A stretch of DNA of 23,831 nt, taken from positions 1 to 23,831 of IMG/VR virus record IMGVR_UViG_3300022413_000039; one strand, written 5' to 3'. Both the position numbers and the translations under genes were made by a program. Position 1 is the first letter of the stretch. Each line of letters begins with the position of its first letter. A model generated the notes under the pieces. That model had not been told where the DNA came from. It searched no databases and saw nothing but the letters and a program-made list of their open reading frames with translations. Of this stretch, positions 1 through 6,713 are shown piece after piece. The stretch is from a virus.

Positions 1-529
1 AGTACCATGTGTCCACATCCGGGGCGCTATTCGAGAGGATCGTCGCGTTAGTCCGGTTGAACCTGCACCGGAACACGTCGCTTCCCGAGGAAAAGCCGTG
101 CATAAAATTGTGGCCGTTCGCAGCGCTCGACGAAGCGCTGCTTATGAACCGATAATCCGACGTTGCTGACGTCCACGCCGTCCGTGCATAGATCCACGTC
201 ATCAGGGTGCAGTATCGGGTGTGCGGCATCCCCCAAGTGCCGAGGTCTAGACAGGTATCGTTACTATTGGAGTCAAAAACCAAGCCCTTGTCCGACATGA
301 CAATGTCGGCGTTGGCCAGCGGCGCCAGAATTTTTGAAGTCCCGCTGTTGCCTTGCCGGCCAAGAATCGGGATGTAGCGGTCAGGAGAGCTGGCGATCTG
401 CCCGAAGGGGCCGCCGTGCATCGAGGCATCGACCCACAGCTCTAACTTATCCCAAAGACTGGGATAGAGCGCGTCGTGCGGGCCAGTGGCCCAGCGGAAT
501 TGACCGCCTGGACCCGCAAAGACAGACAT
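1..529 (-). CDS. LamG/concanavalin-like appendage protein, 3' end missing
   Basis: The frame is open from an ATG to the window edge without a stop and gives 176 residues, so the C-terminus lies outside. Seen: a region around residues 100-130 reads GLVFDSNSN, then a TLMTWIYAR strand, then YRFISSASS. This pattern of 'full-length hit strand, W-strand, then a strand about nicks and edges' is typical of LamG/concanavalin-like jelly rolls, which often bind glycans on phage tail tips. The start follows the stop of the upstream gene directly (TAAATG), with only a weak purine stretch as ribosome site. Its neighbours are other appendage-type genes, so a receptor-binding or fibre-decoration role is inferred. 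The fold assignment is by pattern only. Confidence 0.75.
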   Translation of the reverse strand, partial: MSVFAGPGGQFRWATGPHDALYPSLWDKLELWVDASMHGGPFGQIASSPDRYIPILGRQGNSGTSKILAPLANADIVMSDKGLVFDSNSNDTCLDLGTWGMPHTRYCTLMTWIYARTAWTSATSDYRFISSASSSAANGHNFMHGFSSGSDVFRCRFNRTNATILSNSAPDVDTWY

Positions 530-1078
530 TTACTGAATCTCGTCGATGATCGGGACGATGGCTACGTAGTGCTCGTCAGTGTCAGAGTGGAGGGACTGCG
601 CCGATTTATTCACGACCACCGGCATTCCGTACCGCTCCGGAGGCCGAAACCAGCCGATCATCTGGCGTTGGAAACTCCCGTTGCCGTCAGCAGTAGCGTA
701 CAGGGAGCCGAGGTACAGAAGCCCTGCTTTGTGCTCGTCAAGTTCGGCCTCGGCTGCGCTGAAATAGGCGGCATCGGCACCTGTGCACCCGCCGGTGTTG
801 CCTGTGCCCGCTGTCGCTGACGGAGACGCAGACCAAAACACTTCCACTTGCGCGCCAACAGCCGGACCAGTCCCAAATTCGACGCCTAGATACACGGCGT
901 ACTGAGCGGCTCTGGTGGCGCCCAGATCGTCTTTGACCCCTTGTCTGGCGTTATTGTCCGCAAGACTGGCGAGTGTGAGGTCATTCCCGGACGTCTTTGT
1001 AAATCCGGTGCCCGAGCTGAGTGTCCCTCCGGCCCACACGAGCGCCGTACCGGTCTTTTGTAAGACTTCATTGGCCAC
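530..1078 (-). CDS. Appendage-type structural protein of unknown function (182 aa)
   Basis: The start is GTG, chosen because a strong Shine-Dalgarno (GAGGTGAT) lies just upstream and overlaps the stop of the preceding gene; no in-frame ATG is better placed. The protein is rich in Ala, Gly, Thr and Ser with alternating strands and has no signal peptide or membrane segment. Visible blocks are a LASLADNNARQG segment, an EVFWSAS strand, and a C-terminal half with PPERYGMPVVV followed by a VAIVPIIDEIQ end. I recall similar proteins in fibre regions of environmental phages, without a known function. Position between a helical 101-residue protein and a LamG-like protein suggests a virion appendage. 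A capsid or tail decoration role is equally possible. Confidence 0.75.
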   Translation of the reverse strand: MANEVLQKTGTALVWAGGTLSSGTGFTKTSGNDLTLASLADNNARQGVKDDLGATRAAQYAVYLGVEFGTGPAVGAQVEVFWSASPSATAGTGNTGGCTGADAAYFSAAEAELDEHKAGLLYLGSLYATADGNGSFQRQMIGWFRPPERYGMPVVVNKSAQSLHSDTDEHYVAIVPIIDEIQ

Positions 1079-1086
1079 GGATCACC

Positions 1087-1392
1087 TCACGGAGTCGGTG
1101 CTTCCATCAAATCGATAGCCGCATCTACATCAGCCTGAATCGTCGTGTCGTTCGCGCCTTCGATCTGTGCCTTCGTGTTGCTGCTCCTGTTGCCGATGAC
1201 TTGATGGAACAGGCGTGCACGTAGCGCGCTTGGCTCGTCCAGAATCGACTCGGCAAGCGCGAGCCGAGCCGCCGAGGGCGCGGGCGTCTCCGTAAGAATT
1301 GACTCGGCGTAGACCACCGATGCGGCGACGATCTTGTTCCCCAACTCCGAATTGGTGGCCACGATGTCAAAAAGTTCTGCGAGAGTTGCCAT
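1087..1392 (-). CDS. Small helical phage protein, unknown function (101 aa)
   Basis: The 101 residues are almost wholly helical in character: Ala, Glu and Leu rich, few Gly or Pro until the final APTP. The pattern MATLAELFDIV, then AASVVYAESIL, then RLALAESILDEP, then ending in ...DVDAAIDLM, matches a type of small protein that I recall in phage fibre regions, where an RLxxAxxIL segment and a terminal Asp/Ile-rich helix recur. No catalytic motif is visible. The ATG start lies 5 bases after the stop of the duplicated-domain gene and the downstream gene begins 8 bases after its stop, so it belongs to the same operon. An assembly factor or connector for the neighbouring appendage proteins is a guess. 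Confidence 0.7.
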   Translation of the reverse strand: MATLAELFDIVATNSELGNKIVAASVVYAESILTETPAPSAARLALAESILDEPSALRARLFHQVIGNRSSNTKAQIEGANDTTIQADVDAAIDLMEAPTP

Positions 1393-1397
1393 TGCTA

Positions 1398-2207
1398 TCA
1401 GCTCGCGCTGTTGCGTACCCGAAGCAGACCGTCGGTGGTCCCGGCAGCGAGGACGATGTTGTAGTTGTTTCCGTCGGGCGTGTCGGGCGTGGTGAGCACC
1501 GTCTGACAGATGAGCTGGTCAGCGTCCGTAAAGGAGTGCGTCACCATCTGCGAGGGCGCGGCGCCAGCCAGACTAGGATAGACCGGATCAACTGCATCCC
1601 ACACAGCGCCGTTGTTGGTGTCGTCGAGGTTGACGACGGGCGTGTCGATCACCTGTTCCGCATAAGAGCCATCGGTAAGTTCGTTGGTCAGGTCGACATA
1701 GGTGTCGTGCTCTGGGGTCGCCACATAGGTCGCTGTGTGCAGCGTGTGGTTGATGGTGTCGGTCAGGAGGTCGACATCGTTCAGCATGATCGCCTGGATG
1801 CCCGAGTTGTAGACGATCCCCGCGCCCGCGACGTTGCGGATGTACCCGATTCCAGTCGCCTGGAGCTGGCACACGTAGTTGTTGCCGTCCGGGGCCGTGC
1901 CCGGCAGCGTGTTCGCGCAGAGCAGGATGTTCGTCGCGTCGCTACCGACGTTAACGAACCAGACGAGAAAGGCAGGCGTTCCGGCCACCGCGCCCAGCGA
2001 TGGGAACGTCGGATCGTCGGCGTCCCAAGTCGCCCCGTCGTTGGTGTCGTCCAGGGTGACGACGCGCCCACTTGGTGCGGTGAGCCGCGCGTAGTTCCCG
2101 CCCGATAGCTCGTTCGATCCGGGAGTCAGGTCCGCGACGAAGTCGTGCTCGTCGTTGAACGTGTACCCCGAGGTCAGGAGCAGGCAGTCGATGTTGGCCG
2201 CCACCAA
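1398..2207 (-). CDS. Tandem-domain appendage protein with uncertain N-terminus
   Basis: The 269-residue reading uses a TTG start, because the frame has no ATG. The protein is two copies of one domain of about 135-145 residues. Each copy carries EHD, a DLT block, LDDTN, WDA-DP, PSL, an LIC strand and PDGNNY in the same order. Copy 2 begins VYNSGIQ, and the DNA upstream of the TTG reads WYNSGLQKIL in the same frame, so the true domain 1 begins 16 codons earlier. An in-frame TGA sits directly before that Trp codon and the only nearby ATG (first base 2256) is one base out of frame. Either translation starts at a poor TTG/GTG and lacks the first strand, or a single-base change has broken the start. 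Role: probably a virion surface or fibre-associated protein, from its neighbours. Enzymatic motifs are absent. Confidence 0.65.
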   Translation of the reverse strand: MVAANIDCLLLTSGYTFNDEHDFVADLTPGSNELSGGNYARLTAPSGRVVTLDDTNDGATWDADDPTFPSLGAVAGTPAFLVWFVNVGSDATNILLCANTLPGTAPDGNNYVCQLQATGIGYIRNVAGAGIVYNSGIQAIMLNDVDLLTDTINHTLHTATYVATPEHDTYVDLTNELTDGSYAEQVIDTPVVNLDDTNNGAVWDAVDPVYPSLAGAAPSQMVTHSFTDADQLICQTVLTTPDTPDGNNYNIVLAAGTTDGLLRVRNSAS

Positions 2208-2255
2208 GCCGGTGACCGTGCCGTTGAGAATTTTCTGGAGTCCGGAATTGTACCA
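1401..2255 (-). repeat. Tandem duplication of a ~140-residue coding unit
   Basis: Two consecutive copies, about 1815-2255 and 1401-1814, encode the same domain order (YNSG start, EHD, DLT, LDDTN, WDA, LIC, PDGNNY). The copies have diverged at protein level to roughly half identity by eye, so the duplication is old or is kept for structure rather than recent. The second half of each copy ends in a G-rich strand before the next unit. Confidence 0.7.
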
Positions 2256-2271
2256 TCAGGCTGCGATTTTC

Positions 2272-2721
2272 TCAGACCTTAGAGCTGTTTACAGCCCGGC
2301 TTCGTCTACGACCGTTGGCGATATCGCTGACGTGTTGGTGCGAGATCCCAAGCTCCCGTCCAAGCGCCCTACAGCCTTCTCCGGCTAGTCGACGGCGCCG
2401 GATCTCATCCACTACGCGGTCTGAGATCTGGGTCTTGGAGACATGACGGCCCTTTTCCATCATGTCGCGAGTGTTGTCTTGGGCTGTGCCAAGGAAGAGG
2501 TGCTTTGGGTTGACGCAAGAAGGCTCATCGCAGCTATGGCATACGAACATCCCGGCAGGTATCGGGCCAAACTCAAGCTCCCAAGCAAGCCTGTGTGCGG
2601 CCTTCTGTCGACCCTCTACGGTAAGACGCCCGTACCCTTTCGGCAGCCGCGCTCCCGTCCAGATCCAACAACCACCCTGGCCGGACCTTTCGGTCCTGCG
2701 GTTGAGGCGCTCCCAGCTCAA
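2272..2721 (-). CDS. Free-standing HNH homing-type endonuclease with C-terminal HTH
   Basis: Residues 18-92 match the HNH_3 pattern: CWIWTGA, a GYGRL strand, [22 protein letters not shown], then a Cys-Val-Asn-Pro-Lys-His-Leu block and a [10 protein letters not shown] tail. His43, His62 and His74 are candidates for the catalytic and metal-binding residues. Residues 100-137 look like a helix-turn-helix ([15 protein letters not shown]), which would give sequence-specific DNA binding. The start is TTG overlapping the previous stop (TGATTG), supported by an AGGGG ribosome site; no better start is present. It interrupts a run of virion genes and has no virion role. Such enzymes spread by cutting genomes that lack them. 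No intron folding space exists around it, so it is intergenic. Its DNA lacks the GAGCTC words common further right. Confidence 0.88.
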   Translation of the reverse strand: MSWERLNRRTERSGQGGCWIWTGARLPKGYGRLTVEGRQKAAHRLAWELEFGPIPAGMFVCHSCDEPSCVNPKHLFLGTAQDNTRDMMEKGRHVSKTQISDRVVDEIRRRRLAGEGCRALGRELGISHQHVSDIANGRRRSRAVNSSKV

Positions 2722-2988
2722 TCAGGTCCCCTTCGTCGTTGGGAGAACGGAGATCTTCTGCTTCACTTCCCACTCCCGCAGCTGGTCGAAGCGAAGACGC
2801 ATACGGTCCCAGACCGCCTTGGGAATCACCGCAGAGGCACCCAAGGCGCCCTTGTTTGCCGGCTCGAGCTCGATGTACTCGCCGCCAGCGGCAGCGATGT
2901 CCACGTCGGCGTACTGATCGGCGCCCTTCTCGGCGACCGGATACCGCATCGTGAAGTTCGTCGGGTTCCTGATGATTACCTCGGGCAC
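2722..2988 (-). CDS. Unknown 88-aa phage protein
   Basis: I do not recognise a family. The start is GTG, chosen because TAGGAGAA, which overlaps the upstream lipoprotein stop, gives an ideally spaced ribosome site; a longer frame reading back into the lipoprotein gene is a shadow. The protein begins with strand-like PEVIIRNPTNFTMRYPV, continues through an acidic, Ala-rich middle, and ends with a basic helix (VWDRMRLRFDQLREW) and a polar tail. The layout (beta strands then one amphipathic helix) would suit a small structural or adaptor protein. It is placed between the lipoprotein and the HNH gene, inside the fibre/appendage region. Confidence 0.7.
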   Translation of the reverse strand: MPEVIIRNPTNFTMRYPVAEKGADQYADVDIAAAGGEYIELEPANKGALGASAVIPKAVWDRMRLRFDQLREWEVKQKISVLPTTKGT

Positions 2989-2999
2989 GGTCTCTTCTC

Positions 3000-3335
3000 C
3001 TAGAGCTCGACGCCTGCTCGAGCGCAGGCCTCCATCGTTTCGGCGTCTGGCGACCAAGGCTCGCAGAAGGCCTCGAACGCGCTCATGTGCGCCCCGAGCG
3101 TCCGACACTCAGAGGCGGTAATCGTCTCCCAGGCCGGATCGTCGGCGGGCACTGCGGTCGTTACCATCGGCGCGTAGTCCTCGAAGCCGGCCGCAACATC
3201 CGCGCAGGTCTCTCCAAAGACGGGCTCGAGCTCGTAGATGGCGCGCTGGTCGTTCAAGTTACCCTGGACGTCAGACAGGGTGCTACACGCGCTCAGAGCC
3301 GCCAGGGCGAGTCCGATGGTCAATAGTCGCGTCAC
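3000..3335 (-). CDS. Small lipoprotein (candidate outer spanin or exclusion lipoprotein)
   Basis: The first 17 residues form a lipoprotein signal: MTRLL, a hydrophobic stretch, then the lipobox LSAC with Cys17 as the lipidation site. The mature part of about 95 residues is acidic with four further Cys residues, and has no membrane segment. Start is GTG in a GTGA overlap with the small membrane protein gene, so the two are translationally coupled. A membrane protein followed by a lipoprotein resembles a phage lysis cassette (holin or inner spanin plus outer spanin), but the protein is longer and less Pro-rich than usual Rz1-type spanins and no endolysin is visible nearby. A superinfection-exclusion lipoprotein is the alternative. 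The lipobox implies a bacterial envelope target and hints at a diderm host. Confidence 0.8.
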   Translation of the reverse strand: MTRLLTIGLALAALSACSTLSDVQGNLNDQRAIYELEPVFGETCADVAAGFEDYAPMVTTAVPADDPAWETITASECRTLGAHMSAFEAFCEPWSPDAETMEACARAGVEL

Positions 3336-3583
3336 TGGGTCGCCTCCTCGCCAGGGGCTTTATCCTCGTCTGAGGGGACGGTAGCCGCGATCCGAGCTCG
3401 GTTTCTCCACTCGCTCATCCCGCGGACACCGAAGACTGTCGAGAGTCCGCCGAGAGTGGCCAGTATTGGTAGTGGATCCCACTCGAAGTAGCTGCTGAAT
3501 CCCCAGATCAAGGTGCAAAGGACGGCCAAGAGCATGGTCAGCGTATAGGTTCGGTTGCCCATCGGGGGCTGAATAAGGCTCAT
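3332..3583 (-). CDS. Small two-helix membrane protein (holin-like candidate)
   Basis: 83 residues with two hydrophobic segments, about residues 13-33 (TLTMLLAVLCTLIWGF core) and 36-54 (PLPILATLGGLSTVFGV), followed by a basic stretch (EWRNRAR) and an acidic, polar tail. This size and layout fits small class-II-like holins, but many phage membrane proteins look the same. It is coupled by GTGA overlap to the downstream lipoprotein and follows the fibre genes, a common place for lysis functions in tailed phages. No holin signature motif is visible, so the role is inferred from topology and position only. Confidence 0.75.
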   Translation of the reverse strand: MSLIQPPMGNRTYTLTMLLAVLCTLIWGFSSYFEWDPLPILATLGGLSTVFGVRGMSEWRNRARIAATVPSDEDKAPGEEATQ

Positions 3584-3592
3584 TGGTCGCTC

Positions 3593-4396
3593 CTAGGGAA
3601 AGATTATAGCCAGATCCTCGTCGATCTCACTCTCCGTGATTTGCCTGTCCAAGACGGCCATGAAGTGAATCCGCGCATCGGCGCTGTGCTGCGAGGTCTG
3701 GAACCCGAACAAGCTGAGCTGCTCACCCGCCGAGCTCACGCCGGCCACCATCGACTTGGATCCTGTCTGCTTTGCTCCGGCCGAGCCCACCCTCCACCAG
3801 GCGGTGATCGTGGTCGTCGACACGTTGTAGCTGAGCGTCACGTAGATGGGCGTCGACGTATTGTTGTCGTCGAAGTCCGTCATCGCGATACCCGTGGTGC
3901 CTGGCGTCATGCTCGCGCGTGCCACGTCGCACGGGTACTGGTTTGTCGAGTTGAATAGGACCGAGATCATGTTTCCGGCAGCGGTGCCGAACTGCTGGTC
4001 GTCTCCGATAAAGTACCGGTCATTCCCGGGAATGGCCCCGGTCTCGAAATGCTCGAACACCCAGGTGTAGCAGCGGTCGGCGTCGAACCCCATGTCGGTG
4101 ATACCGGCGAGGTTGAACTGAGCTCTGGCGTTGAGCGCGTCGTTGGAGTCGATCGCGCCGAGACATCCGGGAATATCCGAGGCTACTCGGGCGATGGCAC
4201 CGCCCTCGGGCGTCAGGTCAGGTATCGGATTGGAGCCCAGGTCCGACCACTGATCCTCGCTCCGGAACGGCCAGATATGCACCGCCCCACGCCGCTGATA
4301 CGTCTTCATCAGCGAGAGCTCCTGGATGTCGTCGCACGGGAGGTATCCGGCGTCCTTCCGGAACGAGCTCAGGTCCTGGCAGGGGTAGTAGCTCAA
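3593..4396 (-). CDS. Lectin-like (LamG/ConA-type) tail appendage protein
   Basis: 267 residues starting at TTG, supported by GGAG 4 bases upstream; the start is 1 base after the stop of the previous gene. The C-terminal three quarters read as a jelly-roll: a YTWVFEHFE strand, RYFIGD, later PIYVTLSYNVSTTTITAWWR, and a terminal FMAVLDRQITESEID block. A closing '...ydr.Lt..Ei' motif is characteristic of LamG-like domains. N-terminal residues 1-35 contain two Cys (Pro-Cys pairs) and may be the attachment part. It sits directly after two fibre genes, so it probably decorates the tail tip and binds surface glycans. There is no hydrolase motif that I can see. It shares its fold type, but no obvious close sequence similarity, with the partial LamG-like gene at the left edge. 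Confidence 0.78.
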   Translation of the reverse strand: MSYYPCQDLSSFRKDAGYLPCDDIQELSLMKTYQRRGAVHIWPFRSEDQWSDLGSNPIPDLTPEGGAIARVASDIPGCLGAIDSNDALNARAQFNLAGITDMGFDADRCYTWVFEHFETGAIPGNDRYFIGDDQQFGTAAGNMISVLFNSTNQYPCDVARASMTPGTTGIAMTDFDDNNTSTPIYVTLSYNVSTTTITAWWRVGSAGAKQTGSKSMVAGVSSAGEQLSLFGFQTSQHSADARIHFMAVLDRQITESEIDEDLAIIFP

Positions 4397-4397
4397 G

Positions 4398-5387
4398 TTA
4401 CTCCACGTCGGCCGGGCCGACTGCCCAGCGCGTCAGTCCATCGGTCGACCGCACCTCGACGCCGAGGTGGGTCAGTCCCGCGCAGTCGATCCGCTCCATC
4501 CACGTCGGGTCGTCCTCGTCGATGACCCACTGCTTTGCAGTCAGAGTGCCCGGATAGGTCCGCCCGGTATTCAGGCCCCAGAGGGCGAAGGTCATGGTCG
4601 TCGCGTCCGCGGCCAGACTCCATCGACCCGTGCCGCTGGCCTGGGTGGCAACGATTGTGACCGCCTTTGCGTGTGTGGCCTGCAGAAGCAGCTTGCTGGC
4701 CGCGCCAGACCCCGCTCGAGAGGCCCGGACGGGGATGGCCCGGAACACGATCGTACCTGTTCCACCGGTGTCGGCGGCGTCGAGGGTGTAGCTCTCGTTG
4801 GTCTTGTTGACGCCGGTGATAACCGCGCCGGCCACGGTGAAAGTGAATAGGTCCTTGATGCGGCTGTCGGCCTCGAGCGCGGTCTTGAGTGCTGCGGCGG
4901 TCGTGTCCGCGTCGGTGGTCCCGGTGACGCCGACCGTCACGCTGTTGATGATGGCGTCGTAGGTCGTCGCGGCGTCGAAGCCTGTGATCTCGAGCTCGAA
5001 GTCACCGAACTCGGTCTCGGGGACACCATGGGCGCCAGGGTCGCCCCCGTTAACATCGGCGACCAGGTTGTCGATCGTGGTCTCGATGTCGGTGTCTCCG
5101 ACCTCGGCGTGCGCGTTCCCGTCGATCGTGACCGTGTAGGTCGTCGCGGCGTCGAAGACGTCGATCGTGCAGCGGCCGGTGCGCCGGTGCGGATTCTCTC
5201 GAAGCATGACCTCGACCGCCGCCTTGACTGCAGTACCGGCGCCGCTTGGGACCGTGAGGCTGACCATACCAGCCGAGCTCGAGAACGGCTTGGTGGCGTA
5301 GCCGAGTGCCGTAGATTCGCTAAATCCGGGCTCTCGGCCCACGCCCATCTCGGCCAGTCTCTTCAGATTTTCGTCTTGGACAGTCAT
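4398..5387 (-). CDS. Tail fibre/appendage protein with repeated beta units
   Basis: 329 residues from an ATG 7 bases after the fibre gene stop. Residues 1-75 form a polar N-terminal part (MTVQDENLKRL) followed by beta strands. Two repeat units, residues 78-115 and 137-175, start with the same FDAATTY and run into a T-rich strand then a helix (IDNLVADVNG; AAALKTALEAD). The units are of the kind seen as added beta domains in phage tail proteins. A third beta region and a Trp-containing end (WVIDEDDPTWMERIDC) follow. The sheath protein here carries a related unit (DLVADING), so the same domain family was used in two virion proteins. Function as fibre or baseplate decoration is inferred from position; no enzymatic motif is visible. 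Confidence 0.75.
   Translation of the reverse strand: MTVQDENLKRLAEMGVGREPGFSESTALGYATKPFSSSAGMVSLTVPSGAGTAVKAAVEVMLRENPHRRTGRCTIDVFDAATTYTVTIDGNAHAEVGDTDIETTIDNLVADVNGGDPGAHGVPETEFGDFELEITGFDAATTYDAIINSVTVGVTGTTDADTTAAALKTALEADSRIKDLFTFTVAGAVITGVNKTNESYTLDAADTGGTGTIVFRAIPVRASRAGSGAASKLLLQATHAKAVTIVATQASGTGRWSLAADATTMTFALWGLNTGRTYPGTLTAKQWVIDEDDPTWMERIDCAGLTHLGVEVRSTDGLTRWAVGPADVE
4959..5157 (-). repeat. 22-base direct repeat inside the fibre gene
   Basis: Identical 22-base words at 4959-4980 and 5136-5157, 177 bases (59 codons) apart and in the same reading frame, encode the FDAATTY starts of the two beta units. The repeated DNA around them is much less alike, so the identity suggests a recent conversion or strong sequence constraint on this strand. 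Confidence 0.8.
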
Positions 5388-5394
5388 CGGTCCC

Positions 5395-6705
5395 CTACAC
5401 GTTCACGAGCTGAGCCAGCAGCGGATTCGGGCTGCGCCAGCCGTCTGTTGACTCTTCTCGAATCACCATCGAGGGCTTCCGCCCGACTGAGTACGCCTGC
5501 ACCTGCTCGTTCGAGCCTGCGCCCTCCTGCAGCCCGACAACGACCTGGAAGCCATCGCAAGCGACCGCGATCGGGAGATGGTCACTGGCATCGTTCGGTA
5601 GCTGTGCAACCAGACTCCCCGTCTTGCAGTCGTAGACTCTGAGCGCGTGCTGCCCACTGTCGGATCCCTTGGCCTCGTAAAGGTACGTACCATCGGTGGC
5701 GAGGCCATCCCCGCCGGCGACGGTGACGCCGGTGTCGCCAGCACTCCAGACCTGCCTGAGTCCCGCGGCGCCGACGCCTCGCAGCTTGCTGTAGGCGCGC
5801 GGACCGCTGCCATCGAACAGGACGAACAGAAGGTCTTCCGAGACAGCGACCGATCGACAGAGGTTCGTCACCTCAACGATTTCCGAAACGCCAAGAGGGA
5901 AGTCTGTAAGGTCGTACTCAAGGGCGGTGAGCGTGCGGTCGTTAGCGTCAGGCGCGTGACCGATATAGATAGCCCTCCGGCCATCGAGCGCAATCGATAG
6001 CGCCTCTTGAGCTGTGGCGCCCACTTGTGCGGAGTCGATGACAGACCCGTCCGTGGGATTGAGGCTCTTGACGGCGAACCCACTACCGTCCTCTACACCC
6101 GCCATAAACACGCGATGCCCGTTCGCCTCGAGCGCATTCACGGTGAATCCGTGGTTGAAGGGCCATCCGCCTGCGAACACATTCCCTGTGGTTCTCCCGA
6201 GCTTCTCCACCTCGTTGCCGTGAGCTGCGTAGACTGCGTCACCGTCAGCGGCTAAGGCGAAGACGGAGTTAGCACCTAGGTCCGTAGTCCAAACCTCGGT
6301 CAGCGCTGCGTTGCGCTGGGTGCAGCGCACGTTGCCGTCGTTGAACCCGAAGTAGAAGAACTCTCCGTCGCATGCACAGGACCGGCACTGGGTAGCACTT
6401 CCAACGCTATCGATGGTCCCGAGCAGACGGAAAGGGTCCAGGGTCGGATCGTAGTTCTCTGCAACGATCCCGAGCTCGCCGGCGGACTTAGCCGCGACGA
6501 ACTCCTGGAGCGTGTCGTAACGATTGAGAATTCCGCCGCCAGCGGCTGTCCCGTCGCCGAGGATCGACTGGAGGATGTAGTTGAGCTCCTCGGCTGATAG
6601 GCGTTGGAATGGCTGGAAGCCAGAATTCTGCTGCCCGAGCCCAGGATCGGCGACGTTCGTTGCTGGGGCTGTCTCCGCCCAGCTTTCCAGCTTTCTCGCT
6701 ACCAC
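5395..6705 (-). CDS. Beta-propeller tail fibre protein
   Basis: 436 residues. Start is GTG with GGAG, which overlaps the upstream stop, 6 bases before it. Residues 1-60 resemble fibre attachment regions (a Trp-Ala-Glu start, then FQPFQRLSAEELNYILQSI). Residues about 90-400 are a chain of some seven units of 40-50 residues with the shape 'A..DG..vy.g......v..l....G', for example LAADGDAVYAAHGNEV and ALDGRRAIYIGHAPD. That is a PQQ/YVTN-like beta-propeller pattern. The C-terminal tail (WRSPNPLLAQLVNV) is outside the propeller. Two Cys pairs appear in the repeats. It follows the DUF2612/tail-I gene, the usual position of the main fibre, so it is probably the receptor-binding or fibre-base protein. 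Propellers are uncommon as the body of contractile-tail fibres. Confidence 0.82.
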   Translation of the reverse strand: MVARKLESWAETAPATNVADPGLGQQNSGFQPFQRLSAEELNYILQSILGDGTAAGGGILNRYDTLQEFVAAKSAGELGIVAENYDPTLDPFRLLGTIDSVGSATQCRSCACDGEFFYFGFNDGNVRCTQRNAALTEVWTTDLGANSVFALAADGDAVYAAHGNEVEKLGRTTGNVFAGGWPFNHGFTVNALEANGHRVFMAGVEDGSGFAVKSLNPTDGSVIDSAQVGATAQEALSIALDGRRAIYIGHAPDANDRTLTALEYDLTDFPLGVSEIVEVTNLCRSVAVSEDLLFVLFDGSGPRAYSKLRGVGAAGLRQVWSAGDTGVTVAGGDGLATDGTYLYEAKGSDSGQHALRVYDCKTGSLVAQLPNDASDHLPIAVACDGFQVVVGLQEGAGSNEQVQAYSVGRKPSMVIREESTDGWRSPNPLLAQLVNV

Positions 6706-6713
6706 GTCAGCTC

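Noticed and set aside
1299-2108. 269-residue plus-strand frame over the duplicated-domain gene
   Set aside because: Val/Arg/Asp-rich shadow without domains; the minus-strand reading has clear internal repeats.
2256-2721. Group I intron hosting the HNH gene
   Set aside because: The genes on both sides abut the HNH gene within 1 and about 15 bases, so there is no room for an intron core.
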